Shown piece by piece: positions 25,945 to 33,567 of a stretch of DNA of 64,000 bases; the stretch's first letter is position 1, and every line of letters starts with the position of its first letter. The notes below the pieces were generated by a model. That model was not told where the DNA came from, ran no database searches, and was given only the letters and a program-made list of their open reading frames with translations. Source of the stretch: Prevotellaceae bacterium UBA6858 (GTDB lineage: Bacteria > Bacteroidota > Bacteroidia > Bacteroidales > Bacteroidaceae); NCBI GenBank assembly GCA_002451695.1, contig DKDC01000019.1, positions 108,943 through 172,942 on the forward strand, given 5' to 3'. A program made the translations under genes and the position numbers.

Positions 25945-26109
25945 TTAATATTTCTGCGCCTTGTGCAATGACATCGTGTAGCCGCACTTCATGCAGCGCG
26001 TGCCGGAGGTCGGTCTCGCGCCCGGATAAGCCTCCTTGTACATAAAGTGGTGGTTGTCCCTCACGCAGTCGTGGTGCGGGCATTTCAGCCCTTTTATCTC
26101 TCTTACCAT
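25945..26109 (-). CDS. Small zinc-ribbon protein
   Basis: 54 codons, starting at the ATG 26109 and ending TAA at 25945. It carries CPHHDC near residue 10 and CMKCGY near residue 39, two paired zinc-ligand knuckles, and ends in a short basic stretch (SLHKAQKY). The start context CTATAAGACTATG is the same as that of the gene at 25075. It is probably a zinc-binding accessory protein; the function is unknown. Confidence 0.65.
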   Translation of the reverse strand: MVREIKGLKCPHHDCVRDNHHFMYKEAYPGARPTSGTRCMKCGYTMSLHKAQKY

Positions 26110-26288
26110 AGTCTTATAGAATTACGTTTAATCATATGGAGCAGGAACTTTGCGTATTTCTATCAATCATGCGGCAAATTTCCACGATTGAATGTAATGC
26201 GTGAACACTTCGGGTGTCGGAAATTCGGGCAAACGCCATTCGCCCCACGATTATCGCACAATTTTGCCTTTCTTCGATTTGCACCGCC

Positions 26289-26311
26289 GTAGGGGCGTAT
26301 TGCATACACCC
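26289..26311. repeat. REP-like palindrome, copy C
   Basis: GTAGGGGCGTATTGCATAC then ACCC: one change from copy A in the right arm. Flanked by CACCGCC on the left as in copy B. Confidence 0.7.
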
Positions 26312-26387
26312 TAAATTGCGCGGATTTCACACTACAGTGGCGGCACTGTTTTTTGTTTGTACGGTGCGATTCACGCGGTGGCATACA

Positions 26388-26410
26388 GGGCGTATGCCAT
26401 ACGCCCCTAC
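26388..26410. repeat. REP-like palindrome, copy D (inverted)
   Basis: GGGCGTATG CCATACGCCCC TAC, the reverse orientation of copy C, so copies C and D form a ~120-bp inverted pair. Confidence 0.7.
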
Positions 26411-26461
26411 AAATCCCGCAAAACCCAAACCGGCAACTCTTTTTCAAAACGCCCCGAGAAC

Positions 26462-26542
26462 TACATCGGATGTGGGAAAAACTATGTCCTATGCAGGAAA
26501 AATTATATCAGACATAATTCAAACTACATCAGACCTTTTTTT
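26462..26542 (+). repeat. 21-bp-period tetrad element, copy 6
   Basis: Four units ending in ACATCAGACC plus seven T, in the same orientation as copies 5 and 7. It is just beyond the last gene of the GTPase operon. Confidence 0.85.
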
Positions 26543-26704
26543 CGCAACTTGTAAGTTTCTGAAAAACAAAAGTTCACAAAGTAATCACAAATCTTATTAA
26601 AGTGCAAAATTCTTGTGTTACCACAAATCATATTTTCTGTAATACAATTCGGTATTACTGACAAAACTTTATTTTGCTATCCGCCCAAAATTGCAATTTT
26701 AAAC

Positions 26705-27055
26705 CTACGATTCAGAACTTTCTTTCTTGCTGAAAAGAAAGCTAATTTCACCCAAGATCTTTTCGAAGAAAGCTTCAGAAAAATCTATTCCATTTTCTAT
26801 TGCTTTGTTCCGTATATCTTCATATACCTTGGGGAATGTCTTTCGGAAAATACCTTTTGCTAAAGGATACACAAACAATGTAGTAGAAGCCTGCAATACC
26901 GAATTCTCCATCAATGAACACATCCCTGTTGCCACCTGATCCAAACAAGTTAAATCAAACAAATCATCACTTTCACGATTAGCAACCACTATTGCATCTG
27001 CGATAATCTCTATTATTTCATCTTTGTTTCCTTGAAAGAACTCTTTTTCATTCAT
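26705..27055 (-). CDS. Unknown 116-residue protein, last gene of the GTPase operon
   Basis: Not recognised. Mostly helical, with a hydrophobic stretch around residues 57-70 (ASTTLFVYPLAKGIF) and a charged C-terminus. It overlaps the upstream HExxH gene by 4 bases (ATGA), so the two are translationally coupled and the small protein may be its partner or inhibitor. Notably AT-rich. Confidence 0.65.
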   Translation of the reverse strand: MNEKEFFQGNKDEIIEIIADAIVVANRESDDLFDLTCLDQVATGMCSLMENSVLQASTTLFVYPLAKGIFRKTFPKVYEDIRNKAIENGIDFSEAFFEKILGEISFLFSKKESSES

Positions 27056-28725
27056 GTTTGCTGTTTTTTTTTATTGAAACCACAATCATATAAATAATTC
27101 AAAAACATACAGTCGGGGAAATTACCTTCCTCGTTATCCAACAACATTTGCACATTCGGCAACCTTAATATACTTTTTTTGCAATTGCCAATCACATCGC
27201 GAAAGTCGCTAAAACAACGACATTCACTGGTTGAATACGGACATCCGTTTTTGTAAAACGGGCATTCATATTTACCTTTATTGAAGTATGCCCTATACAC
27301 CGCATTTGAAAACAACCTGCAAATTATTTCTCGAACCGCACCTTGGTGATTGTCCGAGCATCTTGCAAGTGCTTCTTGTATATTTGCAGCCGTGCAGCAA
27401 TACTCGTGTTTTTTTATTTCTTTACAGAAATATGTATGATAAAAATCAATCAATCCAGAAGGATTCCAATGAAAACCAGAACCAAAGCTCTCATTCACGA
27501 ACAACCCTTTTTCATTGCCCAATACCAAAGGCAGACACCATTTGTTCAACAGGTTATATGGGATATCTTGAGCATAAACCCTATAATTGGATTTTTTATT
27601 ACAAATGGCATTTAATTGATATGCGCTCCACACCTCTCCATTCTGTTTTGCTCTTGGTATCAATGCTGATACCATACTCTTAAAAGTTTCCTCGTATGAA
27701 GGCCAGTGGTTTCTGTCAGCGACAAAGTTGAAAAATGTCTCCATGTAGTCTTCACCTTCAACAGAATTTGGGCAACCACCATTGTCTCTTATCGTTTTAA
27801 TGATTTTATAAAAACGATGAACTGGTGAAAATACTTCCTTGTCGTATGTGTTGTTTTGTATCGCCCCCATTATAAAGCCAAAACCTGGTATGCACAAAGC
27901 AGTCTCAAGTATTGTTTTCATACAAGCATCCATAATCTTTGCAGGGGATGCCATATAGTTAAAGGGCATTTCGTGTTCGCAATAGTCCAAATATTCTTGT
28001 AACGTTCCCAAAGGCACTGCAAGCGTTACTAACAAACGAACAATTTGATATGGGTAAACATAGTCAAGCTCACGTTTGCGGTCTTCTATAACAATTTTAC
28101 CGTCTCTATACTTTAATGGTATAAATCCAACTTTTTTCAAAACCTCTTTAAGAACACCTGCCCCTTTTCCCTCTTGATTGTACCAAATATAATCCCAACA
28201 GGATTTGTTGTAGGCATAAGATTCCAACAAATCATCGAAACAAATCTTATTTTCCACAAAGTGCCTCTCAATTGGGGATTTGTATTCATATTCTTTCGTT
28301 TCTGGCTTTATATGTTTCTGAACAAACAAATACCTATATACATCATTTACTTCCTCTGCCGAAGTTAGCAGTTCCTGTTCTTCCTCCGAGAGTCGCAGAC
28401 TATGGTTAAAATCTTTTGCCTCTTCAGAATTAAGAGGGAATTTCACGCCGTCTATTTTGGACAGTTCTCTTGCATACGCCGTTAGGTAATCACGAAAATG
28501 TCCAGCCGTAATGCAAGCATTTATTGACAAGTCCTGCATATAATGGTTCACCTCATGCCCCAATGATATTGCTTTTTCAAAAGATTCCACATCTTCAAAT
28601 GTCTTTGAAGACAAAAGAGAAATCATATCATGACTTTCGTCAGACATGAAGTAAATCCCGCTTGTATAAGCATTGTTTACATCCTCTATGTAAAAGGCGT
28701 TCTTTTTATACTTTAATACAGCCAT
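27052..28725 (-). CDS. Unknown protein with HExxH motif (putative metallopeptidase)
   Basis: 557 residues, no signal peptide. Residues 57-61 read HEVNH within SLGHEVNHYMQDLSIN, an HExxH zincin-type motif preceded by a helix; a third ligand is not obvious. A cysteine cluster near the C-terminus (~500-530; CPFYKNGCPY, CRCFSDF) could bind another zinc. I do not recognise the family. AT-rich compared with the GTPase genes upstream. As a soluble protease-like protein at the end of the operon it is a candidate effector. Confidence 0.7.
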   Translation of the reverse strand: MAVLKYKKNAFYIEDVNNAYTSGIYFMSDESHDMISLLSSKTFEDVESFEKAISLGHEVNHYMQDLSINACITAGHFRDYLTAYARELSKIDGVKFPLNSEEAKDFNHSLRLSEEEQELLTSAEEVNDVYRYLFVQKHIKPETKEYEYKSPIERHFVENKICFDDLLESYAYNKSCWDYIWYNQEGKGAGVLKEVLKKVGFIPLKYRDGKIVIEDRKRELDYVYPYQIVRLLVTLAVPLGTLQEYLDYCEHEMPFNYMASPAKIMDACMKTILETALCIPGFGFIMGAIQNNTYDKEVFSPVHRFYKIIKTIRDNGGCPNSVEGEDYMETFFNFVADRNHWPSYEETFKSMVSALIPRAKQNGEVWSAYQLNAICNKKSNYRVYAQDIPYNLLNKWCLPLVLGNEKGLFVNESFGSGFHWNPSGLIDFYHTYFCKEIKKHEYCCTAANIQEALARCSDNHQGAVREIICRLFSNAVYRAYFNKGKYECPFYKNGCPYSTSECRCFSDFRDVIGNCKKSILRLPNVQMLLDNEEGNFPDCMFLNYLYDCGFNKKKQQT

Positions 28726-28746
28726 TTTATTTATTCTTACTTGGTT

Positions 28747-29040
28747 TCACGCCTCTTTAAGGGCTTTCGCCACATTGTATATGTCATCGCCAACCATATA
28801 TCCTATTGCACCTCCCACTGCACCTCCTATTACAGCACCCGGTGCGCCAAAAGTCACTCCCCCCGCAATTGCACCCCCGGCAGCACCGCCGATTTTTGCT
28901 CCAGTTTCACTTTCTGTTATTTTGCCGCCAACCAAAGCACCGGCAGTGATGCCTATGCCTATTCCTATCGCCACTGGGGCAACAGCCGGGTTTGAAGTAA
29001 CTTTTACCGCAGCTGCTGATGTTAAAAAACTTGGTATCAT
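28747..29040 (-). CDS. Glycine-zipper membrane protein
   Basis: 97 residues dominated by a glycine zipper (GAKIGGAAGGAIAGG and APGAVIGGAVGGAIGYMVGD, about residues 45-85), preceded by another small-residue helix. Such sequences form packed transmembrane hairpins and occur in pore-forming peptides, bacteriocins and outer-membrane lipoproteins. There is no cleavable signal peptide. In this operon a membrane-pore effector is a reasonable inference. Confidence 0.7.
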   Translation of the reverse strand: MIPSFLTSAAAVKVTSNPAVAPVAIGIGIGITAGALVGGKITESETGAKIGGAAGGAIAGGVTFGAPGAVIGGAVGGAIGYMVGDDIYNVAKALKEA

Positions 29041-29066
29041 AACTTAACTGTTTTGATGGTTATTAT

Positions 29067-29195
29067 TCAAATGATTGTTGTTTTGTGAAGACTATCAACG
29101 GCTTTGTCTATCTCCTTGCCAGACTTGTCTGCATCGCCTTTGCAATACTCGTAAATGGCTTTCCTGTATGGAAAACAGTTCCTAATAAGTCCCAT
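29067..29195 (-). CDS. Small 42-residue protein in the GTPase operon
   Basis: Start ATG at 29195, stop TGA at 29067. The sequence starts MGLIRNCFPYRKAIYEYC and continues with a charged helix (KGDADKSGKEIDKAVDSLHK). It fills the gap between two operon genes, with 26 and 66 bp on either side. No family recognised. Confidence 0.5.
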   Translation of the reverse strand: MGLIRNCFPYRKAIYEYCKGDADKSGKEIDKAVDSLHKTTII

Positions 29196-29261
29196 AGTTG
29201 TAAGTTTTTTATGTTAAACGTTTTTGTTATTTAGGGAATCAGTTACAGTTCCTTTTTGTTT

Positions 29262-29639
29262 TTATCTTTTTCTTGTAAGAATGTTTCCGTTCAAGTCGTA
29301 ATCGTTCCTCAAACTGTTCAGCACATCAATCGTATGTGCCGACATCAGCAGACGGAAAGCGCACACTGTGCCGGAAGCGCCGAGCGTTACGAACACAATG
29401 CCGCCAACACCGCCGCAAACGGCAAGTATGGCGGGGAGACCGACTATCAACCCCAAGGTGAATGCACTCGGGCTTCCCCAAAAGAAAACGGATGACAGCA
29501 AAGCCGCCGCCACCGAAACCCACACCACAGAGGACGGCTCCTTGATTTTTTCCACCCCGCTCTTCAATTTGTCATGAAGCTCTATACGGCTTTCCTTTCC
29601 CTGAATGGCCCGTGCCAATTCCCTTTCGTTTCTTACCAT
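29262..29639 (-). CDS. Small two-helix membrane protein
   Basis: 125 residues. After a charged N-terminal helix (~1-35) come two hydrophobic segments (~38-58 and ~62-95, the latter Gly-rich, VCGGVGGIVFVTLG), then a polar tail. It lies 12 bp downstream of the M48 protease gene. Possible membrane partner or target of that protease; function unknown. Confidence 0.65.
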   Translation of the reverse strand: MVRNERELARAIQGKESRIELHDKLKSGVEKIKEPSSVVWVSVAAALLSSVFFWGSPSAFTLGLIVGLPAILAVCGGVGGIVFVTLGASGTVCAFRLLMSAHTIDVLNSLRNDYDLNGNILTRKR

Positions 29640-29651
29640 ATATCTTTTGCG

Positions 29652-30548
29652 TTAATCCTCGTTCCCGCAATAAGGGCATTTTGTGCTTCCTGCGGGGATT
29701 TGCGAATGGCACACGCCGCACTCACGCGATGACACGCCGTCGAACACCTTCTGGTATTCGCCGCTTTCGTACCACGCCAGCAGTTCCGCCGCACGCAGAA
29801 CCGTCCACGGATGCGAGCTTCCAGCTATTGTCAGGGTTTTTATAGCCTTGTCCGTAAACCCGCTGAAAGACTGCCGGAACTCCGTGGCCTGCTTTATGAA
29901 AGCCTCCTTGTTCATATTGTCAAAATATTTTTGCGGAAGCCCGGACATCTTTATTATCGCACTGATTGCCGCATCGATATTCTGGCAAGCCAAAAGCCCC
30001 GCCCTGTCTGCCGTGAACTCGGACATACGCGTCCAATACAGCAAGGCGTAATAGATTGGCGTGGCAAGCGAACCGACAATGGGTATTTGCCCTATCGCGC
30101 TGTTGAACAACTGGGCCATAACGTGATAAATTGTGTGCGCACTCCGAATATGCCCTCCTTCGTGTCCCACAACATAGCGCAGTTCGTCCTCGCTGAGCAA
30201 ATCCACCGCACCGCTGTTCAGCACCAGCAGGGTGTCTTCCTTATAGCCTGTGGTGTAGCCGTTGACGTTGTAGCCCCATTGCGTGTAGAAGCGCGGAAGC
30301 GGCCTGAGGTCGAGAGTGTCGGCAACATCACGCACCAAGTCGTACAGCTCGGGGCACGACTCCCGCGTAACGAGAAAGTTAGAGCCTTGAAGCTCTATGA
30401 CGTGCCACTTTATGTACGTCCAGTTAAGAAAGAAGTTCACCACCGTGTCGAAGCCCGGCAAAGCCTTCATGGCTTTCAGCGCAGCCTTGTCGAATTCGTG
30501 TTCGTATGATTTCGGATCGAGACCGAATAATATTTTCTTCTTGTTCAT
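29652..30548 (-). CDS. M48-family metalloprotease with C-terminal zinc ribbon
   Basis: 298 residues. The zinc motif HEGGH (VVGHEGGHIRSAH, about residues 129-133) and downstream EFTADRAGLLAC give the gluzincin pattern of M48 proteases (HtpX/Ste24 type). A hydrophobic hairpin (~145-175) lies between them, as in HtpX. The last 22 residues form a zinc ribbon (CGVCHSQ ... CPYCGNED). It overlaps the partner gene upstream by 4 bases. Zinc-ribbon-tagged M48 proteins are unusual and suggest recruitment to a protein or nucleic acid. Confidence 0.85.
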   Translation of the reverse strand: MNKKKILFGLDPKSYEHEFDKAALKAMKALPGFDTVVNFFLNWTYIKWHVIELQGSNFLVTRESCPELYDLVRDVADTLDLRPLPRFYTQWGYNVNGYTTGYKEDTLLVLNSGAVDLLSEDELRYVVGHEGGHIRSAHTIYHVMAQLFNSAIGQIPIVGSLATPIYYALLYWTRMSEFTADRAGLLACQNIDAAISAIIKMSGLPQKYFDNMNKEAFIKQATEFRQSFSGFTDKAIKTLTIAGSSHPWTVLRAAELLAWYESGEYQKVFDGVSSRECGVCHSQIPAGSTKCPYCGNED

Positions 30549-31420
30549 GATTTCTGGTTGTTTTCGAGTTCCGTTATTCTCCGTTCAAGTTCTTTTACGT
30601 ATAGCCAAAGCCTGTCAATGTCCTCGCGCTTGGGCACATTGAGCATTGCGTGCAATGACGGGTTGTCGTGCCTTTCCGCCCCGGCGGTTGTATCCTGTCC
30701 CTTTTCCGCCGGCAGTGCCTTGTAAATCAAACAACCTTTCTCGTCATAGCACGCATTGATGCTGCCCTTGGCTATTTTCTGCTCCTTTATTGCAGTGGAC
30801 AGACTGCCGCCCGCCACAACGAGCATCCTGACCGGCAGGTCTTGTTTTTCGTATGTTTGCAACGGATTCCCCTTTTCTGTTATTCTGTTCAGCTCCTCCC
30901 GCAAAGCCCCCACATCACAGCGCAACCCATTTTCCTCAAAATCGTTCACGAAAATGTTTTCCACGGCATTCTCAAACGCCGGGATATTTGTGCGGATATA
31001 TTCGGCAATAATGTCCAATGTTTCCACATCCCCGGAACTGTCGCCTGTAAGCATTATGTTAAATGGAGATTTGCGTCCGTATGCGTCTGTCGGCCCTGCG
31101 ATGCCCCTTACCGCCAACACACATCTGTCTTTGGAAACCCTTCTGTAAAGCACCTTGTAGCCGGCATGGGACATCATTATCCGCGCATCTCTCGGATAGT
31201 TGTATTCTTCGGTGGCATCGGAAAGCACCATGAGCTTGGGCAGAAGCCTTTGGCGTTCAACAAGACTTTTCAGCCCTTCGTCTTCGGGATTTCCCGCCAG
31301 AGACTGTTCGTGCACTCCCAGCAACGGCAGGAAATATTTTGAGTTGGTCTCTTCCTGCAGGTTTCCCATATAGAAATCCTTGTAGCCGCCGTAGTTATAG
31401 TAAGCATAAAACCTTATCAT
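30545..31420 (-). CDS. GTPase-partner protein A
   Basis: 291 residues, starting MIRFYAYYNYGGYKDFYMGN. It is a paralogue of the protein at 32695: they share the opening, the ~90-140 region (MMSHAGYKVLYR versus LFSHGGYKFIYK, SPFNIMLTGDSS versus VPFMFVIMGDSA) and overall length. The C-terminus of this copy is a short coiled coil (LYVKELERRITELE). Each copy lies directly downstream of a TRAFAC-like GTPase (4-bp overlap here), so they probably form cognate pairs. It might belong to the GTPase-associated (GAP1-like) proteins described with double-GTPase conflict systems; I could not confirm this. Confidence 0.72.
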   Translation of the reverse strand: MIRFYAYYNYGGYKDFYMGNLQEETNSKYFLPLLGVHEQSLAGNPEDEGLKSLVERQRLLPKLMVLSDATEEYNYPRDARIMMSHAGYKVLYRRVSKDRCVLAVRGIAGPTDAYGRKSPFNIMLTGDSSGDVETLDIIAEYIRTNIPAFENAVENIFVNDFEENGLRCDVGALREELNRITEKGNPLQTYEKQDLPVRMLVVAGGSLSTAIKEQKIAKGSINACYDEKGCLIYKALPAEKGQDTTAGAERHDNPSLHAMLNVPKREDIDRLWLYVKELERRITELENNQKS

Positions 31421-32685
31421 GCCGTGATTTCCTTTATTGCATTCAACTTCGATTCCTTGATTGTCACTATGCCGTCGCAGTTTTTCTTTATGTAGCCGCC
31501 ATCCTGAAGTTTCTTTATAACGGCGAGCATACGCTCCAGTGTGAAAGTGCCGAATTTCCTTTCAAGATATTTTGATGTGAAATACATAACAGTTGCGCCT
31601 GCCAGCCCGAACGCGCAACTTGCCGCAATGGCTATGCGCCGTCCCCATTTCCACCTCTGCTTTTTCTCCTGGAGCCTCTCCACGTCTCTTGCAAACAGAG
31701 CCTTTGCCAAATAGAACTGCAGGATATAATACGCCAACTGGTCGCAATTATTAGGGGCATATTCCTTTCCTACGGTGGTAAACCACGAGTTCGGGGCGAC
31801 AAAGGGGGAACTGTCCCGGATAACGGCGTCGCTGTCTGGTTGAAACTTGTGCTTCTTCAAATCGATGTCCTCAACCGTACCGTCTTCAAACCTCACTTGC
31901 GTTTTGTTGTTAATGATTGCGCATTTCCTATGTTCCCTTCCGTTTATGACGCAGAGCATAGCCTTTGCCTGCTCTTGGAACACTATGTTGCCCACTGTCT
32001 GTATGGGCATTATGTCAATCTCCACATTTGAATATTGCGACAAGGCATGGATTACCGACTCGAACACCTTTTTCACACGTTCCACGACCTTGTCAACACA
32101 TCCGTCTTTCACCCATTTCTCACACTTAAGCGGCGCAAATATCACAAGCTTGGCATCCTTACCGTCAGCATCGTCAAGTTCCGACATGAACGTGTGCATG
32201 TCGTTCGCATGGTTATAGGAATTGTTGATCGCCTCATTGCACAAACTGTTTTCGGGATTGGCAGCCTCCATTAAGCAAGGCGTGTCTATGGCAATAAGGA
32301 AAACATCGTATTCCCTGATTTTCTCACGGACTTCCACGTCATGATAACTTCCCATATCATAATATTCGCCGCTTACGTCAGAGAACACAATATTCATCTT
32401 GCTGTCGGTGTCGGGCACACGGAATTGGAGAGTGAGGTCCTCAAACTCCGCCGACTTGCCGTTGTCAATGAGATAGGTTTTGCCGCAAGAATACTTCAAG
32501 TTCCGCTTCAGGCTCTCAACGCTGTTTTTCAGTTTCCGGCTTGCAAGCTCATTCTCCGTTACGTCTTTCACGGCGATAATGTCATTAACCGCGCCATTGG
32601 TCATTGTTTCAACCAAACCCGCCAGCATAGAGGTCTTGCCCGCACGCTGTCCGCCCATCATCAGCACTTTCAGAACATCCGCCAT
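31417..32685 (-). CDS. TRAFAC-like GTPase 1 (DO-GTPase-like, membrane-anchored)
   Basis: 422 residues. G1/Walker A is MMGGQRAGKTSML (about 9-21), G3 is FSDVSGEYYD (about 105), and where NKxD is expected all three related proteins in this operon have F(V/A)PLKCE(K/R). A hydrophobic helix near residue 355-375 (IAIAASCAFGLAGATVMYF) should anchor it. The last 45 residues (LERMLAVIKKLQDGGYI) form a small helical domain shared with GTPase 2. Overall most like the double-GTPase (DO-GTPase) group of conflict systems. Confidence 0.8.
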   Translation of the reverse strand: MADVLKVLMMGGQRAGKTSMLAGLVETMTNGAVNDIIAVKDVTENELASRKLKNSVESLKRNLKYSCGKTYLIDNGKSAEFEDLTLQFRVPDTDSKMNIVFSDVSGEYYDMGSYHDVEVREKIREYDVFLIAIDTPCLMEAANPENSLCNEAINNSYNHANDMHTFMSELDDADGKDAKLVIFAPLKCEKWVKDGCVDKVVERVKKVFESVIHALSQYSNVEIDIMPIQTVGNIVFQEQAKAMLCVINGREHRKCAIINNKTQVRFEDGTVEDIDLKKHKFQPDSDAVIRDSSPFVAPNSWFTTVGKEYAPNNCDQLAYYILQFYLAKALFARDVERLQEKKQRWKWGRRIAIAASCAFGLAGATVMYFTSKYLERKFGTFTLERMLAVIKKLQDGGYIKKNCDGIVTIKESKLNAIKEITA

Positions 32686-32694
32686 TGCCTTTCG

Positions 32695-33564
32695 CTATTT
32701 ATGGCAACACCCTGCTATCAGCGCACCCACGAAAAGACCGCTGATGCCTGCGGCAACAATGCCCTTTCTGAAAGTCCCGTTCCTCTTGCGCTCCTCTTTC
32801 AGCTCGTCGGCAAGGGAAAGAGCCAACTTTACCAACTGTTCGGGATTGTCTTTTGACAAAATATCCGTTTCGCTTATGCAAGGAAACTCATGGGAGGTTA
32901 TTTTTTGTTCTGTTATTGCGGTCTCAGCCGATATGCCTTGGGGAAGAACCAGCAACGCCACCGTATCAGGCTTGGCATGAACCTCCACACCGCCGTTGAC
33001 AGTTGGCAAAGTTGTTGAAGTTCGCTTTGCAAGCACATCGTCAAGCCATGAGTTGAATTTTGCCAGTTCAAACTTCAGCCCATTTTTCTCTACGTCCATA
33101 TAGAGGAATTGGGGCAGCATTTCCTCTACCGTACTTATGTTGGCGGCGATATATGTCGCGATAACATCGAGAGCCTTTATATCTTCCGCACTGTCGCCCA
33201 TGATTACAAACATGAATGGTACGGAGCGTCCATGCTCGTCTTTGCCATTGTCCGCAATGTTCCTCAAAGCCATTGCATGGCAGCCGTCCTCAAGATGCTT
33301 GTATATGAATTTGTAGCCTCCATGCGAAAAAAGCGTCCGCGCCGGTGAGGGCAAGCCATACGTGCTGTTCGACGACAGTTGCTTGATTGCCGGAAGTTTC
33401 CTTAGGCATTCCACTTGCTTTGCCGCCTCCGCATCGTTCTCCGCCCTCTCTTCAAGAACAGGCAGCAGCGGAAGATAGTATGTGGCTTCTTCGCGGTCGT
33501 CTTTACTGCCAAGCAGGAAATCCTTATATCCGCCAACCGAATAATACGAATAATATCTTAGCAT
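32695..33564 (-). CDS. GTPase-partner protein B, with C-terminal membrane helix
   Basis: 289 residues, paralogue of the protein at 30545 (opening MLRYYSYYSVGGYKDFLLGS). Unlike protein A it ends in a hydrophobic helix (GIVAAGISGLFVGALIAG) and CCHK, so it is probably tail-anchored. It follows GTPase 2 by 3 bp. The exchange of membrane anchors is notable: here the partner carries the anchor, whereas in the other pair the GTPase does. Confidence 0.72.
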   Translation of the reverse strand: MLRYYSYYSVGGYKDFLLGSKDDREEATYYLPLLPVLEERAENDAEAAKQVECLRKLPAIKQLSSNSTYGLPSPARTLFSHGGYKFIYKHLEDGCHAMALRNIADNGKDEHGRSVPFMFVIMGDSAEDIKALDVIATYIAANISTVEEMLPQFLYMDVEKNGLKFELAKFNSWLDDVLAKRTSTTLPTVNGGVEVHAKPDTVALLVLPQGISAETAITEQKITSHEFPCISETDILSKDNPEQLVKLALSLADELKEERKRNGTFRKGIVAAGISGLFVGALIAGCCHK

Positions 33565-33567
33565 TGT

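Larger units (their letters stand above)
26110..26704. other. Repeat-rich intergenic region, no gene seen
   Basis: Two REP-like palindromes (26289 and 26388) and tetrad element copy 6 fill most of this stretch. It separates the GTPase operon from the block to its left. Confidence 0.6.

Noticed and set aside
25889..26083. 64-residue open frame on the minus strand
   Set aside because: A shifted frame of the 54-residue zinc-ribbon gene at 25945-26109, whose paired Cys motifs are convincing.
26163..26447. 94-residue open frame on the minus strand
   Set aside because: Covers two REP-like palindromes, has no family match and odd composition.
28775..29047. Pro/Ala-rich open frame on the plus strand opposite the glycine-zipper gene
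   Set aside because: Mirror of a Gly-rich coding sequence; the minus-strand frame fits the operon spacing.
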